A DNA stretch of 35,997 nucleotides, taken from assembly GCA_938003965.1 (NCBI GenBank), contig CALKXI010000051.1, positions 1-35,997 on the forward strand, in the 5' to 3' direction. Below, one piece after another: positions 17,001 to 24,523 of this stretch. This stretch comes from an uncultured Chlorobiales bacterium (GTDB taxonomy: Bacteria > Bacteroidota > Chlorobiia > Chlorobiales > Thermochlorobacteraceae). Position 1 is the first letter of the stretch, and every line of letters begins with the position of its first letter. The translations under genes and the position numbers were made by a program. A model generated the notes under the pieces. That model ran no database searches. It had not been told where the DNA came from and saw nothing but the letters and a program-made list of their open reading frames with translations.

Positions 17001-17133
17001 CAAGGTCTCGCAAATGAAACGCCAAAAGCGCAACTACGACTTGCTCGCTGAACTCAACGTCAAGCCACGCACGTCGTATTTGGCAAAATTGCGAAATCCG
17101 AATCCAGAGTTGGAACAAAACGCGATTGGATAA
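14044..17133 (+). CDS. actB: Alternative complex III subunit ActB, molybdopterin-oxidoreductase-like plus Fe-S domains
   Basis: A 1029-residue fused protein. The first three quarters resemble the molybdopterin oxidoreductase fold; in characterised complexes this part binds no molybdenum. The last quarter (from about 785) is an iron-sulfur domain with four Cys clusters: CIGCNACAIAC, CQQCENAPCEQVCP, CVGTRYCANNCPYKVRRFN and CNYCYQRI...CEQSCPTQ. These fit three 4Fe-4S and one 3Fe-4S cluster. The N-terminus has a Tat motif (SRRKFL, 55-60) followed by a hydrophobic stretch and a lipobox-like LSAC with C75, so export by Tat with lipid anchoring is plausible. It is the electron-transfer core of the quinol:cytochrome c oxidoreductase. 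The gene is intact, with no frame break. Confidence 0.95.
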   Translation: MKRTPKPVTAEENSNAKKYWRSAEQLSNSPEFRRWLESEYPEGAAELELMKDSLSRRKFLTIMGASLALAGLSACRRPVEKIVPYVKQPEEVVPGIANYYATTMPFGLSAYGVLVKSNEGRPTKVEGNEKHPSSAGGTNTFVQASILGLYDPDRSKAVYKNGSESSFDEFVTFWRKQHLDFKANGGEGLAILTESYASPTLSRLMSEFMATYPKAKIAVYEAVSDENIFNGIQLATGELLQPIYDFSKAKVILALDADCFLRESENVMNARGFADGRRVESGKDQMNRLYVVESTFSVTGGMADHRLKLQSCLIGAFTAALALELNAQGVNVPAADALGNYATHPFDKKWISAVAKDLIQNRGASLVVAGRHQSAEVHALVTAINSALMNVGTTVSYRPIKDAAVPSRKSLVALVEDINAGKISTLLILGGNPVYDAPVDLNVESALKKVKTTIHWGLYRDETAQLTTWHIPATHYLEQWGDAISVNGTISPIQPLIAPLYKGKSNIELLNIINTGLEESGYTCVRQTWKQRIGELGFEENWKKALHEGVLTMVNDTKPITLNSEALSQAMQQNPFSTKAPNVSSLEFVFLPSESTFDGRFANNAWLQELPGAVTKLAWDNAALMSLKTAKELGLKGESVYAPEGDRTHLNDMDREVVKLTVQGRELEMPVWIVPGQADYSITLPLGYGRKAAGSVGNDIGFNCYTLRTLNGMDIQNGTAEPTGKHYILATTQNQGSLDGRESIVIEGTLDQYLKQPDFVKEKLIKYEEVKLFERPYKHDEGHQWGMTIDLNACIGCNACAIACQSENNIPVVGKEQTRKGRQMHWIRIDRYFAGDFETPEMVYQPVACQQCENAPCEQVCPVAATAHTEDGINAMVYNRCVGTRYCANNCPYKVRRFNYFNYVTDNPVWNGNVPETVKMAMNPDVTVRFRGVMEKCNYCYQRIAGARINAKNQGREIADGEIKTACEQSCPTQAIVFGDINDPNSKVSQMKRQKRNYDLLAELNVKPRTSYLAKLRNPNPELEQNAIG

Positions 17134-17157
17134 TTCAATCATAAACGGTATCGAACC

Positions 17158-17373
17158 ATGTTCAAGAAATATGATTGGCTTTTCTTTGCGGCAACGTTTA
17201 TCTCGTTCCTCTTGGCGAATTATCTCTTGATTGCGTCAATCGGAGCGGCAAGCGCAGAAGAAAAGAAAATGATGCTCAATAGCGCGTTTTTTGTCAGCCT
17301 TTGGGTGCCGACGAACTTGATACTCGGCATTTATTTCCGAAACATTGCAACAACTGGGCAAGCAGAAAAATGA
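17158..17373 (+). CDS. Small two-helix membrane protein in act operon
   Basis: A 71-residue protein with two predicted membrane helices (about 7-27 and 43-61) joined by a short charged loop (ASAEEKKMM). No family is recognised. Key positions are D6, ANYL at 20-23, WV at 49-50 and YFR at 59-61. The same residues at the same spacings recur in the second half of the next protein, so the two look like paralogues. It lies 24 bases after actB and 9 bases before the next small gene, so it is clearly inside the operon. It may be an extra subunit or assembly factor of alternative complex III (inference from position only). Confidence 0.72.
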   Translation: MFKKYDWLFFAATFISFLLANYLLIASIGAASAEEKKMMLNSAFFVSLWVPTNLILGIYFRNIATTGQAEK

Positions 17374-17382
17374 CAAGAAGAA

Positions 17383-17685
17383 ATGGCGATTGAATCACTC
17401 ATACTCGGCGTCGGCGGCTTTGTGTTTCTCTTGATTCTGGCGGGTGCATTTCTCGCCGTTCAAGAAGCCAAAGCAGGCAGTCTGCACCGATTCGATTTCT
17501 TCTTTTTAGCCGGTATTGCGACTGCTTTTACGGTTGCAAACTATCTCTGGTTTTTTGTCAATGAACAAGAAGCCGGTGCGTTGGTGGCAATTTGGGTGGC
17601 GGGTGGCGTTGCACTCGCGCTCTATTTCCGAAGTGCGTTTACGCGAACTTTGGCGCAGTCGCAAAAGCGTGAAGGAGATTACTAA
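17383..17685 (+). CDS. Small three-helix membrane protein in act operon
   Basis: A 100-residue protein with three hydrophobic helices (about 6-26, 39-58 and 65-83). The first helix plus tail (GGFVFLLILAGAFLAVQEAK) resembles the following 54-residue protein. The last two helices (D38, ANYL 52-55, WV 71-72, YFR 81-83) resemble the preceding 71-residue protein. It therefore looks like a fused version of its two neighbours. The family is unknown. No heme-binding or quinone-site motif can be named. The start ATG follows a purine-rich AAGAAG. The stop is 3 bases before the next start, suggesting tight co-expression. Confidence 0.72.
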   Translation: MAIESLILGVGGFVFLLILAGAFLAVQEAKAGSLHRFDFFFLAGIATAFTVANYLWFFVNEQEAGALVAIWVAGGVALALYFRSAFTRTLAQSQKREGDY

Positions 17686-17688
17686 ACA

Positions 17689-17853
17689 ATGAGCGATACG
17701 GCAATTTTAATTATCGGTGTGTTTGTAACGCTTCTGCTTTTGGGCGGCGTCGGCTTCACAGTCGCCGAGTTTCGAAAAATGTATGACGGAAAACCAAATA
17801 CAGCAAAACCACAGCCACCAAAAGCAAAGAAACGCGATTTAGAAAACTATTAG
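17689..17853 (+). CDS. 54-residue single-helix membrane protein in act operon
   Basis: A short ORF with ATG at 17689, preceded by GAAGGAG (17671-17677), and stop TAG at 17851-17853. One hydrophobic helix (about 5-26, ILIIGVFVTLLLLGGVGF) is followed by VAEFRKMYDG and a Pro/Lys-rich cytoplasmic-type tail. The layout recalls small CcoQ-like oxidase subunits, but no homology is claimed. The helix and the acidic/basic residues just after it resemble the N-terminal helix of the 100-residue neighbour. Its position between actB and actC and its ribosome-binding site argue that it is real. Function is unknown. Confidence 0.65.
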   Translation: MSDTAILIIGVFVTLLLLGGVGFTVAEFRKMYDGKPNTAKPQPPKAKKRDLENY

Positions 17854-17926
17854 GTCGAGACGATTCGGCACTCAAACGACGCACACGACCACACAAGCAC
17901 TCTTAACCATCTAACTCCGACTGAGT

Positions 17927-19414
17927 ATGGAAACAGCAACACTCAAACAAGAGCATCACAACGGGCATCATCATGTCTATGTGCCTGAACCTGAGCTCAT
18001 CAACGGCAAACCTACCTTCAACACAATTACCGAAGTAATCTGTGGTGTTCCCGAAGGCAAAATGCCTCGCCTTTGGTGGATTCTCTTCGGAATTTCCTTT
18101 GCGTTTATGGCGATGTATCTTGCCGTCATTGGCTACCTCATCTGGAAAGGGATTGGAATTTGGGGAAATAACACCACAGTGGGTTGGGCGTGGGACATTA
18201 CGAACTTCGTCTGGTGGGTCGGTATCGGACACGCTGGGACGCTGATTTCCGCTGTCTTGTTTCTCTTTCGTCAAAAGTGGCGCACGTCGATTAACCGCTT
18301 TTCGGAAGCGATGACGATTTTCGCTGTTATCTGCGCCGGTATGTTTCCGCTCATTCACATGGGGCGCATTTGGCACGCCTATTGGTTCTTGCCTTTGCCG
18401 AACTCCATGCAAATGTGGGTGAACTTCCGCTCGCCATTGATGTGGGACGTCTTCGCCATTTCAACCTACCTTTCGGTCTCAATTATGTTCTGGTATGTCG
18501 GATTGATTCCCGACCTTGCCACGATGCGCGACCGCGCCAAACCTGGCATTCGAAAAACCTTGCTGGGACTTTTCTCGCTCGGCTGGCGCGGCGGCAATCG
18601 ACAATGGCGACACTATGAACGCGCCTACACGATTCTCGCAGGACTTTCTACGCCGCTCGTGCTTTCGGTGCATACCATCGTCTCATTTGATTTTGCGACC
18701 TCAATCATTCCTGGATGGCACACGACTATCTTCCCGCCTTACTTCGTCGCTGGGGCAATCTTTTCAGGCTTCGCAATGGTCATGACGCTTGTGATTATCA
18801 CCTATTGGATGTTCCCGCAAGTCAAACAAATCATCAACGAGCGACACATCGACAACATGAACAAAATCATCATGGTTACAGGCATGATGGTCGGCTACGC
18901 TTATGGGTGCGAGTTCTTTATCGCATGGTATAGTGGCAATCCTTACGAAGCCTCGATTTTTATGAAACGTGCGACAGGTCCTTATTGGTGGGCATATTGG
19001 TCAATGATCACATGTAATGTCATTATCCCGCAAGTGTTCTGGATTAAATCCATGCGCACAAACTTGACTGTCAGTTTTATCGTCTCGATTTTCGTCAATA
19101 TCGGCATGTGGTTTGAACGGTTCGTCATTACGGTTACGTCGCTCTCGCAAGATTATTTGCCTTCGAGTTGGAAATACTTCAATCCAACGATTTACGATGT
19201 GGCGTGCTTTGTCGGCTCAATCGGGCTGTTTATGACGCTGTTCTTGCTCTTTTTGAGATACATGCCAATGGTGGCCATGTCGGAGGTCAAAGGGGTCTTG
19301 CCACATGCAAATCCGCATCACCCTGACCATGCGCTAAATAAACATGGCCGTGGGCACGAAACCCATCAAGTCGAGAAAGTCGCAGAACTTGCAACGAAAA
19401 ACGGAGGACACTAA
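17927..19414 (+). CDS. actC: Alternative complex III subunit ActC, NrfD-like quinol-binding membrane protein
   Basis: A 495-residue polytopic protein of the NrfD/PsrC type with about ten membrane helices. Recognisable segments include [38 protein letters not shown] and [23 protein letters not shown], which are characteristic of ActC. The family is expected to hold the quinol-oxidation site on the periplasmic side. Both termini are His-rich (HHNGHHH near the start; [19 protein letters not shown]-like region near the end). The 73-base gap upstream contains no clear promoter. actD starts 4 bases after the stop. Confidence 0.96.
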   Translation: METATLKQEHHNGHHHVYVPEPELINGKPTFNTITEVICGVPEGKMPRLWWILFGISFAFMAMYLAVIGYLIWKGIGIWGNNTTVGWAWDITNFVWWVGIGHAGTLISAVLFLFRQKWRTSINRFSEAMTIFAVICAGMFPLIHMGRIWHAYWFLPLPNSMQMWVNFRSPLMWDVFAISTYLSVSIMFWYVGLIPDLATMRDRAKPGIRKTLLGLFSLGWRGGNRQWRHYERAYTILAGLSTPLVLSVHTIVSFDFATSIIPGWHTTIFPPYFVAGAIFSGFAMVMTLVIITYWMFPQVKQIINERHIDNMNKIIMVTGMMVGYAYGCEFFIAWYSGNPYEASIFMKRATGPYWWAYWSMITCNVIIPQVFWIKSMRTNLTVSFIVSIFVNIGMWFERFVITVTSLSQDYLPSSWKYFNPTIYDVACFVGSIGLFMTLFLLFLRYMPMVAMSEVKGVLPHANPHHPDHALNKHGRGHETHQVEKVAELATKNGGH

Positions 19415-19417
19415 CCC

Positions 19418-20077
19418 ATGAGTGAAAACATGAACGAACTTCAATCGCAATCCGCCGAAGAATTGAGAAAAAAAGCGGAAGTGACGAGTGCAAAAGCGTT
19501 GCAAATTTTGATTGAGGAAGAAGCCGAAGGCGTGGTCGCTGAATTTGACAATCCAGGCGCACTCTTGGAAGCGGCGGAAAAAATTCGCCATGCAGGCTAC
19601 AAACGCTTTGAAGTCTATTCGCCCTTCCCGATTCACGGCATGGACGACGCGATGGGCTTGAAACAATCGCCACTTGGCTTTATCGTCTTCGCCGCAGGCG
19701 CAATCGGCTGTATTGGCGCACTGCTTTTGCAATGGTGGACGAGCGCAGTAGACTATCCCGTTGTTTATTCAGGCAAACCACTTTTTGCCTTGCCTGCATT
19801 TATTCCCATCACATTCGAGCTGACCGTGATTCTGTCTGGATTTACAGCGATGGTGGGAATGTTTGCGCTTAACCGCATGCCACGATTTTTTCACCCGATG
19901 TTTTACTCGGATAAATTTTCCAAGAAAGCCAGCGACGATGGATTCTTCGCCGCGATTTTTGTATGGGACGAAAAGTTCAACGTCCGCGAAGTGAAGCAAT
20001 TTTTTCAAAGCATCGGCGGAAAGAATGTTGAAATCATTCACCGTCCGCTTGAGGGCGAATTAGCACAACAGAATTAA
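19418..20077 (+). CDS. actD: Alternative complex III subunit ActD (DUF3341)
   Basis: A 219-residue protein with a soluble N-terminal part, two membrane helices (about 84-105 and 122-150) and a soluble C-terminal part, as in ActD. The DUF3341 pattern is clear: VVAEFDNPGALLEAAEKIR, YSPFPIHGMDDAMGLK, and near the end FFAAIFVWDEKFNVREVKQF. The first 45 residues form a charged helical extension, at least partly outside the usual domain. GGAGG lies just upstream of the start. ActD packs against ActC/ActF in known structures; no cofactor is expected. Confidence 0.94.
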   Translation: MSENMNELQSQSAEELRKKAEVTSAKALQILIEEEAEGVVAEFDNPGALLEAAEKIRHAGYKRFEVYSPFPIHGMDDAMGLKQSPLGFIVFAAGAIGCIGALLLQWWTSAVDYPVVYSGKPLFALPAFIPITFELTVILSGFTAMVGMFALNRMPRFFHPMFYSDKFSKKASDDGFFAAIFVWDEKFNVREVKQFFQSIGGKNVEIIHRPLEGELAQQN

Positions 20078-20091
20078 AACGGAGTAAATCA

Positions 20092-20703
20092 ATGAAAAAA
20101 ATAGGGATTATTGTTTTGAGCGTAAGCGCGATTCTTTCAGGGTGCGCACGAGGGTTGCCGAAAGAAGACCCACCGATTCGATTGCTTCAAAATATGTATA
20201 GCCAAGAAAAGTATAAGGCGCAAGCACAAAATCCATTTTTTGAAGACGGTTCAGCCATGCGTTTGCCCGTCTCGGGAACTGTGGCTCGTGGCTATTTGCG
20301 CGATGACGTTGCTTACTACGAAGGCAAAACGAAAGATGGCGATACGCTTCTTCTCGCGCCCGTCGCCTACACGATGGAAACCATGCTTCGGGGACAAGAA
20401 CGCTACAACATTTATTGCGCGCCGTGCCACAGTCGCGTCGGCGATGGCAAAGGCACAGTGGTTGAACGCGGATATACACCCGCGCCAACTTACCACGACA
20501 ATCGCATGCGCAATGTGCCTGATGGACACATCTATCTGACCATTACCAATGGAATCCGAAATATGCCGTCGTATCGCAGTCAAATTTCGGTTGAAGACCG
20601 TTGGGCGATTGTGGCATACATTCGCGCACTTCAACGAAGCCAACATGCAACTGTTGCCGATGTGCCTGAAAGCATGCGCCGTGAGTTGCAGGTTAAGCAG
20701 TAA
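20092..20703 (+). CDS. actE: Alternative complex III subunit ActE, monoheme cytochrome c lipoprotein
   Basis: A 203-residue lipoprotein: the signal peptide ends in the lipobox LSGC with C18 as the lipidated residue. The C-terminal cytochrome c domain has CAPCH (C109-H113) and a probable axial Met at M158 in RNMPSYRSQI, followed by the usual DRWAIVAYIRAL helix. This matches ActE, the periplasmic electron outlet of alternative complex III. It starts 14 bases after actD with a GGAGT-type ribosome-binding site. Confidence 0.95.
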   Translation: MKKIGIIVLSVSAILSGCARGLPKEDPPIRLLQNMYSQEKYKAQAQNPFFEDGSAMRLPVSGTVARGYLRDDVAYYEGKTKDGDTLLLAPVAYTMETMLRGQERYNIYCAPCHSRVGDGKGTVVERGYTPAPTYHDNRMRNVPDGHIYLTITNGIRNMPSYRSQISVEDRWAIVAYIRALQRSQHATVADVPESMRRELQVKQ

Positions 20704-20750
20704 AGACCTGAAAGAAAATTAAACAGAGAACTTAAAATTGGACAACTAAA

Positions 20751-21941
20751 ATGAGTGCAGAAAACTTCAAATTGACAGGCGAAAGCAAGTTCGGCACGGT
20801 CGCGCTGGGCGTTGGTGTTGCGGGGGTGGTCGCAAGCATCGCAGGGCTGTTCATAGACCACAAAACATTTTACTTCGCCTATCTCGTCGCGTTCATGTTT
20901 TGGATGGCGATTGCCTTAGGTGGATTGTTTTTCACCATGATTCATCATCTTGTCGGAGCCGAGTGGAGCATTGTGATTCGCCGAATCCCTGAAACGCTGG
21001 CGTCCGCCATTCCGATGATGGCGATTCTCTTCATTCCGATTGTGCTCGGCATGCACGACCTCTACGAATGGTCGCACGAAGAAGCCGTCGCCAACGACCC
21101 GCTTCTGCAACACAAGTCCGCTTGGCTCAACCCGATTGGCTTTACCATTCGTGCCTACATTTACTTCGGCGTTTGGACACTGATTGCATGGACGCTCTAC
21201 AAAGCCTCGCTTGCGCAAGACGACGGAAAAGATGTAACCGAAAAAATGCGTGGCGTGAGCGCGCCAAGCATGATTGTGTTCGCACTTTCTATTACGGTGG
21301 CCGCGTTTGACTGGCTGATGTCACTCGACCCGCATTGGTTCTCAACCATTTTCGGCGTGTATTTCTTTGCAGGCAGTTGGTGGGCGACGCTTGCCTTTGT
21401 CGTGCTCTTTTCAATGTATCTGCGTGGCAAAAGCAAACTCGGCGAAGTGATGACAATTGAACACTATCACGATTTGGGCAAACTCATGTTTGGCTTCACG
21501 GTTTTCTGGGCGTATATCGGCTTCTCGCAGTTTATGCTGATATGGTATGGCAACATTCCCGAAGAAACGATATGGTATAAACATCGTTGGGAGCACGGCT
21601 GGCAATATGTCAGTATGTTTCTTGTTATCGGACACTTCATTCTCCCGTTCCTCGTGTTGATTTTCCGCGCCTCAAAACGAAATTTCACGGTGATGAAAAT
21701 CGCCGCGAGTTGGTTTCTCTTAATGGAGTTCGTCGACCTTTATTGGCTGATTATGCCATCGTTCAACATCGTTAATCCCGATGCACATCACGGCTTGCAC
21801 TTCTCGTGGCAACACTTGGCGACCTTCGTTGGCATTGGCGGGCTGTTCATGTGGTTCGTTTGGAATCGCCTCACGTCTGCTTCTGTCGTGCCCGTCGGCG
21901 ACCCGAGAATCGAAGCCTCTATCCATCTTAAAAACGCTTAA
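20751..21941 (+). CDS. actF: Alternative complex III subunit ActF, membrane protein
   Basis: A 396-residue polytopic protein with about ten membrane helices. Family-typical segments include GGLFFTMIHHLVGAEWSIVI, FAFDWLMSLDPHWFSTIFG-type text (AAFDWLMSLDPHWFSTIFGV), FWAYIGFSQFMLIWYGNIP and the terminal MWFVWNRL helix. ActF is distantly related to ActC and is thought to take part in proton movement within the complex. The gene is intact and lies 47 bases after actE. A well-placed TTAGGAG for the next gene follows its stop. Confidence 0.95.
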   Translation: MSAENFKLTGESKFGTVALGVGVAGVVASIAGLFIDHKTFYFAYLVAFMFWMAIALGGLFFTMIHHLVGAEWSIVIRRIPETLASAIPMMAILFIPIVLGMHDLYEWSHEEAVANDPLLQHKSAWLNPIGFTIRAYIYFGVWTLIAWTLYKASLAQDDGKDVTEKMRGVSAPSMIVFALSITVAAFDWLMSLDPHWFSTIFGVYFFAGSWWATLAFVVLFSMYLRGKSKLGEVMTIEHYHDLGKLMFGFTVFWAYIGFSQFMLIWYGNIPEETIWYKHRWEHGWQYVSMFLVIGHFILPFLVLIFRASKRNFTVMKIAASWFLLMEFVDLYWLIMPSFNIVNPDAHHGLHFSWQHLATFVGIGGLFMWFVWNRLTSASVVPVGDPRIEASIHLKNA

Positions 21942-21958
21942 ACCGATTAGGAGCACCT

Positions 21959-22426
21959 ATGACTGAAACAACCGAAACCGTGAAAACGCCGATGCAAAAC
22001 TTACCCGAAGAACCAAAGATGTTCATGGCGGAAAGCGATTACGAAAAAGAAGATGTCAACGCCCGCGTGATTATCATCATGTTTATCATCGGCTCCATCA
22101 CGATTGGAACGATTATGTTCCTTCTATCTGAATACTTCACCGCCCGCAAGGAAGCGCAAATTCAAGCGGCGAATGCGGTCGTCTCATCGACCTATCGCGA
22201 TATGCGCGCCCGCGAAGAAGAACGGCTCAACGCCTATAAACTCGTCAATGAAAAAGACGGCATTTATCAAATTCCAATCGGCGAAGCAATGAAACTGCTT
22301 GCGGCCGAAGACTATCAAAGACGGCTGAAAGAATCACAACCTTCGTCAGGTGAAGCAAAAGCGGCAAATGCAAAAACTGCAAAGGACAAAACCGTGAAAG
22401 ATCAAACGGCAAAAAATAAGAATTAG
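21959..22426 (+). CDS. Single-helix membrane protein between act and cox genes
   Basis: A 155-residue protein with one membrane helix (about 38-58, VIIIMFIIGSITIGTIMFLL), a charged helix after it, and the motif DGIYQIPIGEAMKLLAAE (about 100-117). Similar Y-x-IPI-x-x-AM motifs occur, to my recollection, in small proteins next to alternative complex III and aa3/caa3 oxidase genes in other phyla. The last 35 residues are low-complexity, rich in Lys, Ala and Thr with a repeated AKDK/VKDQ/AKNK pattern. The ribosome-binding site TTAGGAG is well placed. A role in linking or assembling the complexes is inferred only from position. Confidence 0.75.
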   Translation: MTETTETVKTPMQNLPEEPKMFMAESDYEKEDVNARVIIIMFIIGSITIGTIMFLLSEYFTARKEAQIQAANAVVSSTYRDMRAREEERLNAYKLVNEKDGIYQIPIGEAMKLLAAEDYQRRLKESQPSSGEAKAANAKTAKDKTVKDQTAKNKN

Positions 22427-22483
22427 CCGTTCCCATGCGATTTCAAATGACATTTCCAAGAACATTCATCAAGGAGTTTGGCT

Positions 22484-22639
22484 ATGAACGCAAAAAAAGA
22501 AAACAGAGCGGAAAATGAACAACAGCATTCGCCTGAAAAGCAACAGCAAAGTGAACGCTTGCAAGCCAACGCACAACGACTGCTCCGCGAACAGCGCGAC
22601 ATGGCGCGCATTACAACTTTCGGCAGACAAGATGAATAG
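22484..22639 (+). CDS. 51-residue hydrophilic protein overlapping the SCO gene start
   Basis: ATG at 22484 follows AAGGAG (22471-22476) with ideal spacing, one of the best ribosome-binding sites in the operon, and the ORF stops at TAG 22637-22639. The product is rich in Gln, Glu, Lys and Arg with no hydrophobic segment. The C-terminal part (RLLREQRDMARITTF) looks helical. Its last 8 bases overlap the start of the SCO gene, which lacks its own strong site, so it may serve for translational coupling as well as, or instead of, making a functional peptide. No family recognised. Confidence 0.5.
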   Translation: MNAKKENRAENEQQHSPEKQQQSERLQANAQRLLREQRDMARITTFGRQDE

Positions 22640-23492
22640 CATCGTCAAGAAAGTTGCCAACAAAACCGCCCTGTTGTTCTTTGTAAGTGTGATGATAGCG
22701 AACGCGTACGCACAAGTCGTCTTGGAAAATCCAAGCCAACTCAAAGGCATCGACGTCGAAGAGCATCTCGGCGAATCGTTGCCCAAAGACCTTGAATTTA
22801 CAAACGAATATGGCAAGGCGGTTAAACTTGGCGACTATCTTGACGGAAAAAGACCCGTGCTCCTTACGCTTGCTTACTACCGATGCCCGATGTTGTGCGG
22901 CTTAATGCTCAACGGCGTGTGCAACAGCGCCAAAGCGCTCGACCTTGTCCCGGCGAAAGATTATCAAATTCTCACGGTGAGCATCGACCCGCGTGAAACA
23001 GCAGAATTGGCAATGGCAAAGAAAACGCGCTACGTCGAGCAGTTCGGAAAATCTGGCATCGAACAAGGCTGGTCGTTCCTCGTGGGGAGCAGCGAAAACA
23101 CGAAAGCCTTAGCCGATGCGGTCGGATTTAAGTACTTCTATGATGCAAAGCGCGATGAATACGCACATCCTGCCGTCTCCTATTTGATTGCGCCTGACGG
23201 AAAAATCGTCCGCTATCTTTACGGAATGGACTACAAGCGGTTCGATTTGAAAATGGGATTGATTGAAGCCTCACAAGGCAAAATCGGAACCACGATTGAT
23301 AGAATCATTCTTTCGTGCTTTCACTATGATGCCAAAGAGGGCAGTTATGTGCTCTTTGCGCAGAACCTGATGCGATTAGGTGGATTTTTGATAGTGATTA
23401 TACTTGCAACTGTCGTTTGGCGACTTTTTGCCCAAGAGCACAAAAAACACGTCTTAAAAGGAGAACCCAGTTCAGATGTCAATCTGAATTGA
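22632..23492 (+). CDS. SCO1/SenC-type copper chaperone for CuA assembly
   Basis: A 286-residue protein with an N-terminal signal peptide (KTALLFFVSVMIANAYA-QV) and a thioredoxin-like SCO domain. The copper-binding pair is C85 and C89 in YYRCPMLCG, and the third ligand is the His in YAHPAVSYLIAPDG. A C-terminal membrane helix (RLGGFLIVIILATVVWRLF) follows, as in the longer bacterial SCO proteins. SCO proteins deliver copper to, or reduce, the CuA site of oxidase subunit II, encoded next. ATG 22632 is chosen because the signal peptide begins there; the longest frame starts 39 codons earlier inside the 51-residue ORF. Confidence 0.93.
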   Translation: MNSIVKKVANKTALLFFVSVMIANAYAQVVLENPSQLKGIDVEEHLGESLPKDLEFTNEYGKAVKLGDYLDGKRPVLLTLAYYRCPMLCGLMLNGVCNSAKALDLVPAKDYQILTVSIDPRETAELAMAKKTRYVEQFGKSGIEQGWSFLVGSSENTKALADAVGFKYFYDAKRDEYAHPAVSYLIAPDGKIVRYLYGMDYKRFDLKMGLIEASQGKIGTTIDRIILSCFHYDAKEGSYVLFAQNLMRLGGFLIVIILATVVWRLFAQEHKKHVLKGEPSSDVNLN

Positions 23493-23553
23493 ATGAACAA
23501 TGAGGAGCGCGATGCTCCCGAAGGAAACATAAACTCAAAAAAAGGAGTAAAAA

Positions 23554-24483
23554 ATGAACCCGTTTTCAATGCCCGAAAAAGCGTCTAATCACGCCAGCGA
23601 TATTGATGCGCTCTTCTTCTTCATTACAGACGTGGCGGTAGGCTTATTTTTGCTTATTACCATTGTCTCTATCACATTTCTTTGGCTCTATCGCCGAAAA
23701 GGAAAAGCCTTTTTTACCTCGCCAATTTCTCACAACAATCGACTTGAAATCACTTGGACCATCATTCCGACGATTCTCGTCTTCGTCGTCTTCTTTTGGG
23801 GATTCCGCTCTTACCTCGACATGCAAGTCGTTGAGACTGACGCCATGGAAATCAAAGTAACAGGAAAGAAGTGGTTCTGGGCATTTGATTATCCAAACGG
23901 AGTGAACAGCGTCAATGAACTCGTTGTGCCCGAAGGCAAACCCCTCAAATTTTTGATTTCATCGGAAGATGTGCTGCACAGTTTCTATATCCCGGCATTT
24001 CGCACCAAGATGGACGCTGTTCCGAACCGATACACGGTTATTGGCACACGTCCGACGAAACAAGGCACATTCGACATCTTCTGTGCAGAGTATTGCGGAA
24101 AGTCGCACTCGGAAATGATTGGCAAAATTCGCGTCGTCTCCACAACCGAATACAATAAATGGCTTGAAGAATCCGAAAGCGGCGGCAATGTTTCGCCCGT
24201 AGAATTTGGCGCAAAACTCTATGTCTCCAAAGCATGCGCTACATGCCACAGCGTCGACGGCAGTGCAAACACCGGTCCGACTTGGAAAGGCATTTACGGC
24301 AAGAAGCACAAGATGGCGGACGGAAAGGAGGTTATTGTGGATGAAAACTATCTGCGCGAATCCATGCTCGAACCAAATGCAAAGGTCGTCGCAGGCTATC
24401 AGCCCGTTATGCCAACTTATCAAGGCATTTTGAAGGAGAAGCAAATTGACGCGCTTATCGCCTACATCAAATCGTTGAAATAA
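23554..24483 (+). CDS. coxB: caa3-type cytochrome c oxidase subunit II with fused cytochrome c
   Basis: A 309-residue protein with two N-terminal membrane helices (about 24-46 and 66-86), a cupredoxin domain with the complete CuA ligand set (H142, C177, E179, C181, H185, M188), and a C-terminal cytochrome c domain with CATCH (C228-H232) and probable axial Met286 in QPVMPTY. The fused cytochrome defines the caa3 type, which can take electrons directly from alternative complex III. The ribosome-binding site AAAGGAG is 8 bases from ATG. No N-terminal lipobox is seen. Confidence 0.97.
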   Translation: MNPFSMPEKASNHASDIDALFFFITDVAVGLFLLITIVSITFLWLYRRKGKAFFTSPISHNNRLEITWTIIPTILVFVVFFWGFRSYLDMQVVETDAMEIKVTGKKWFWAFDYPNGVNSVNELVVPEGKPLKFLISSEDVLHSFYIPAFRTKMDAVPNRYTVIGTRPTKQGTFDIFCAEYCGKSHSEMIGKIRVVSTTEYNKWLEESESGGNVSPVEFGAKLYVSKACATCHSVDGSANTGPTWKGIYGKKHKMADGKEVIVDENYLRESMLEPNAKVVAGYQPVMPTYQGILKEKQIDALIAYIKSLK

Positions 24484-24523
24484 CATCTCGAAGTAACTGC
24501 AAAAGAAAAAGGAGATTAACAAA

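Noticed and set aside
17854-17926. Possible internal promoter before actC
   Set aside because: No pair of boxes with acceptable spacing was seen; the gap is plain leader sequence.
23493-23588. 31-codon ORF starting right after the SCO stop and overlapping coxB
   Set aside because: No ribosome-binding site of its own, covers the coxB ribosome-binding site and overlaps coxB by 35 bases; probably chance.
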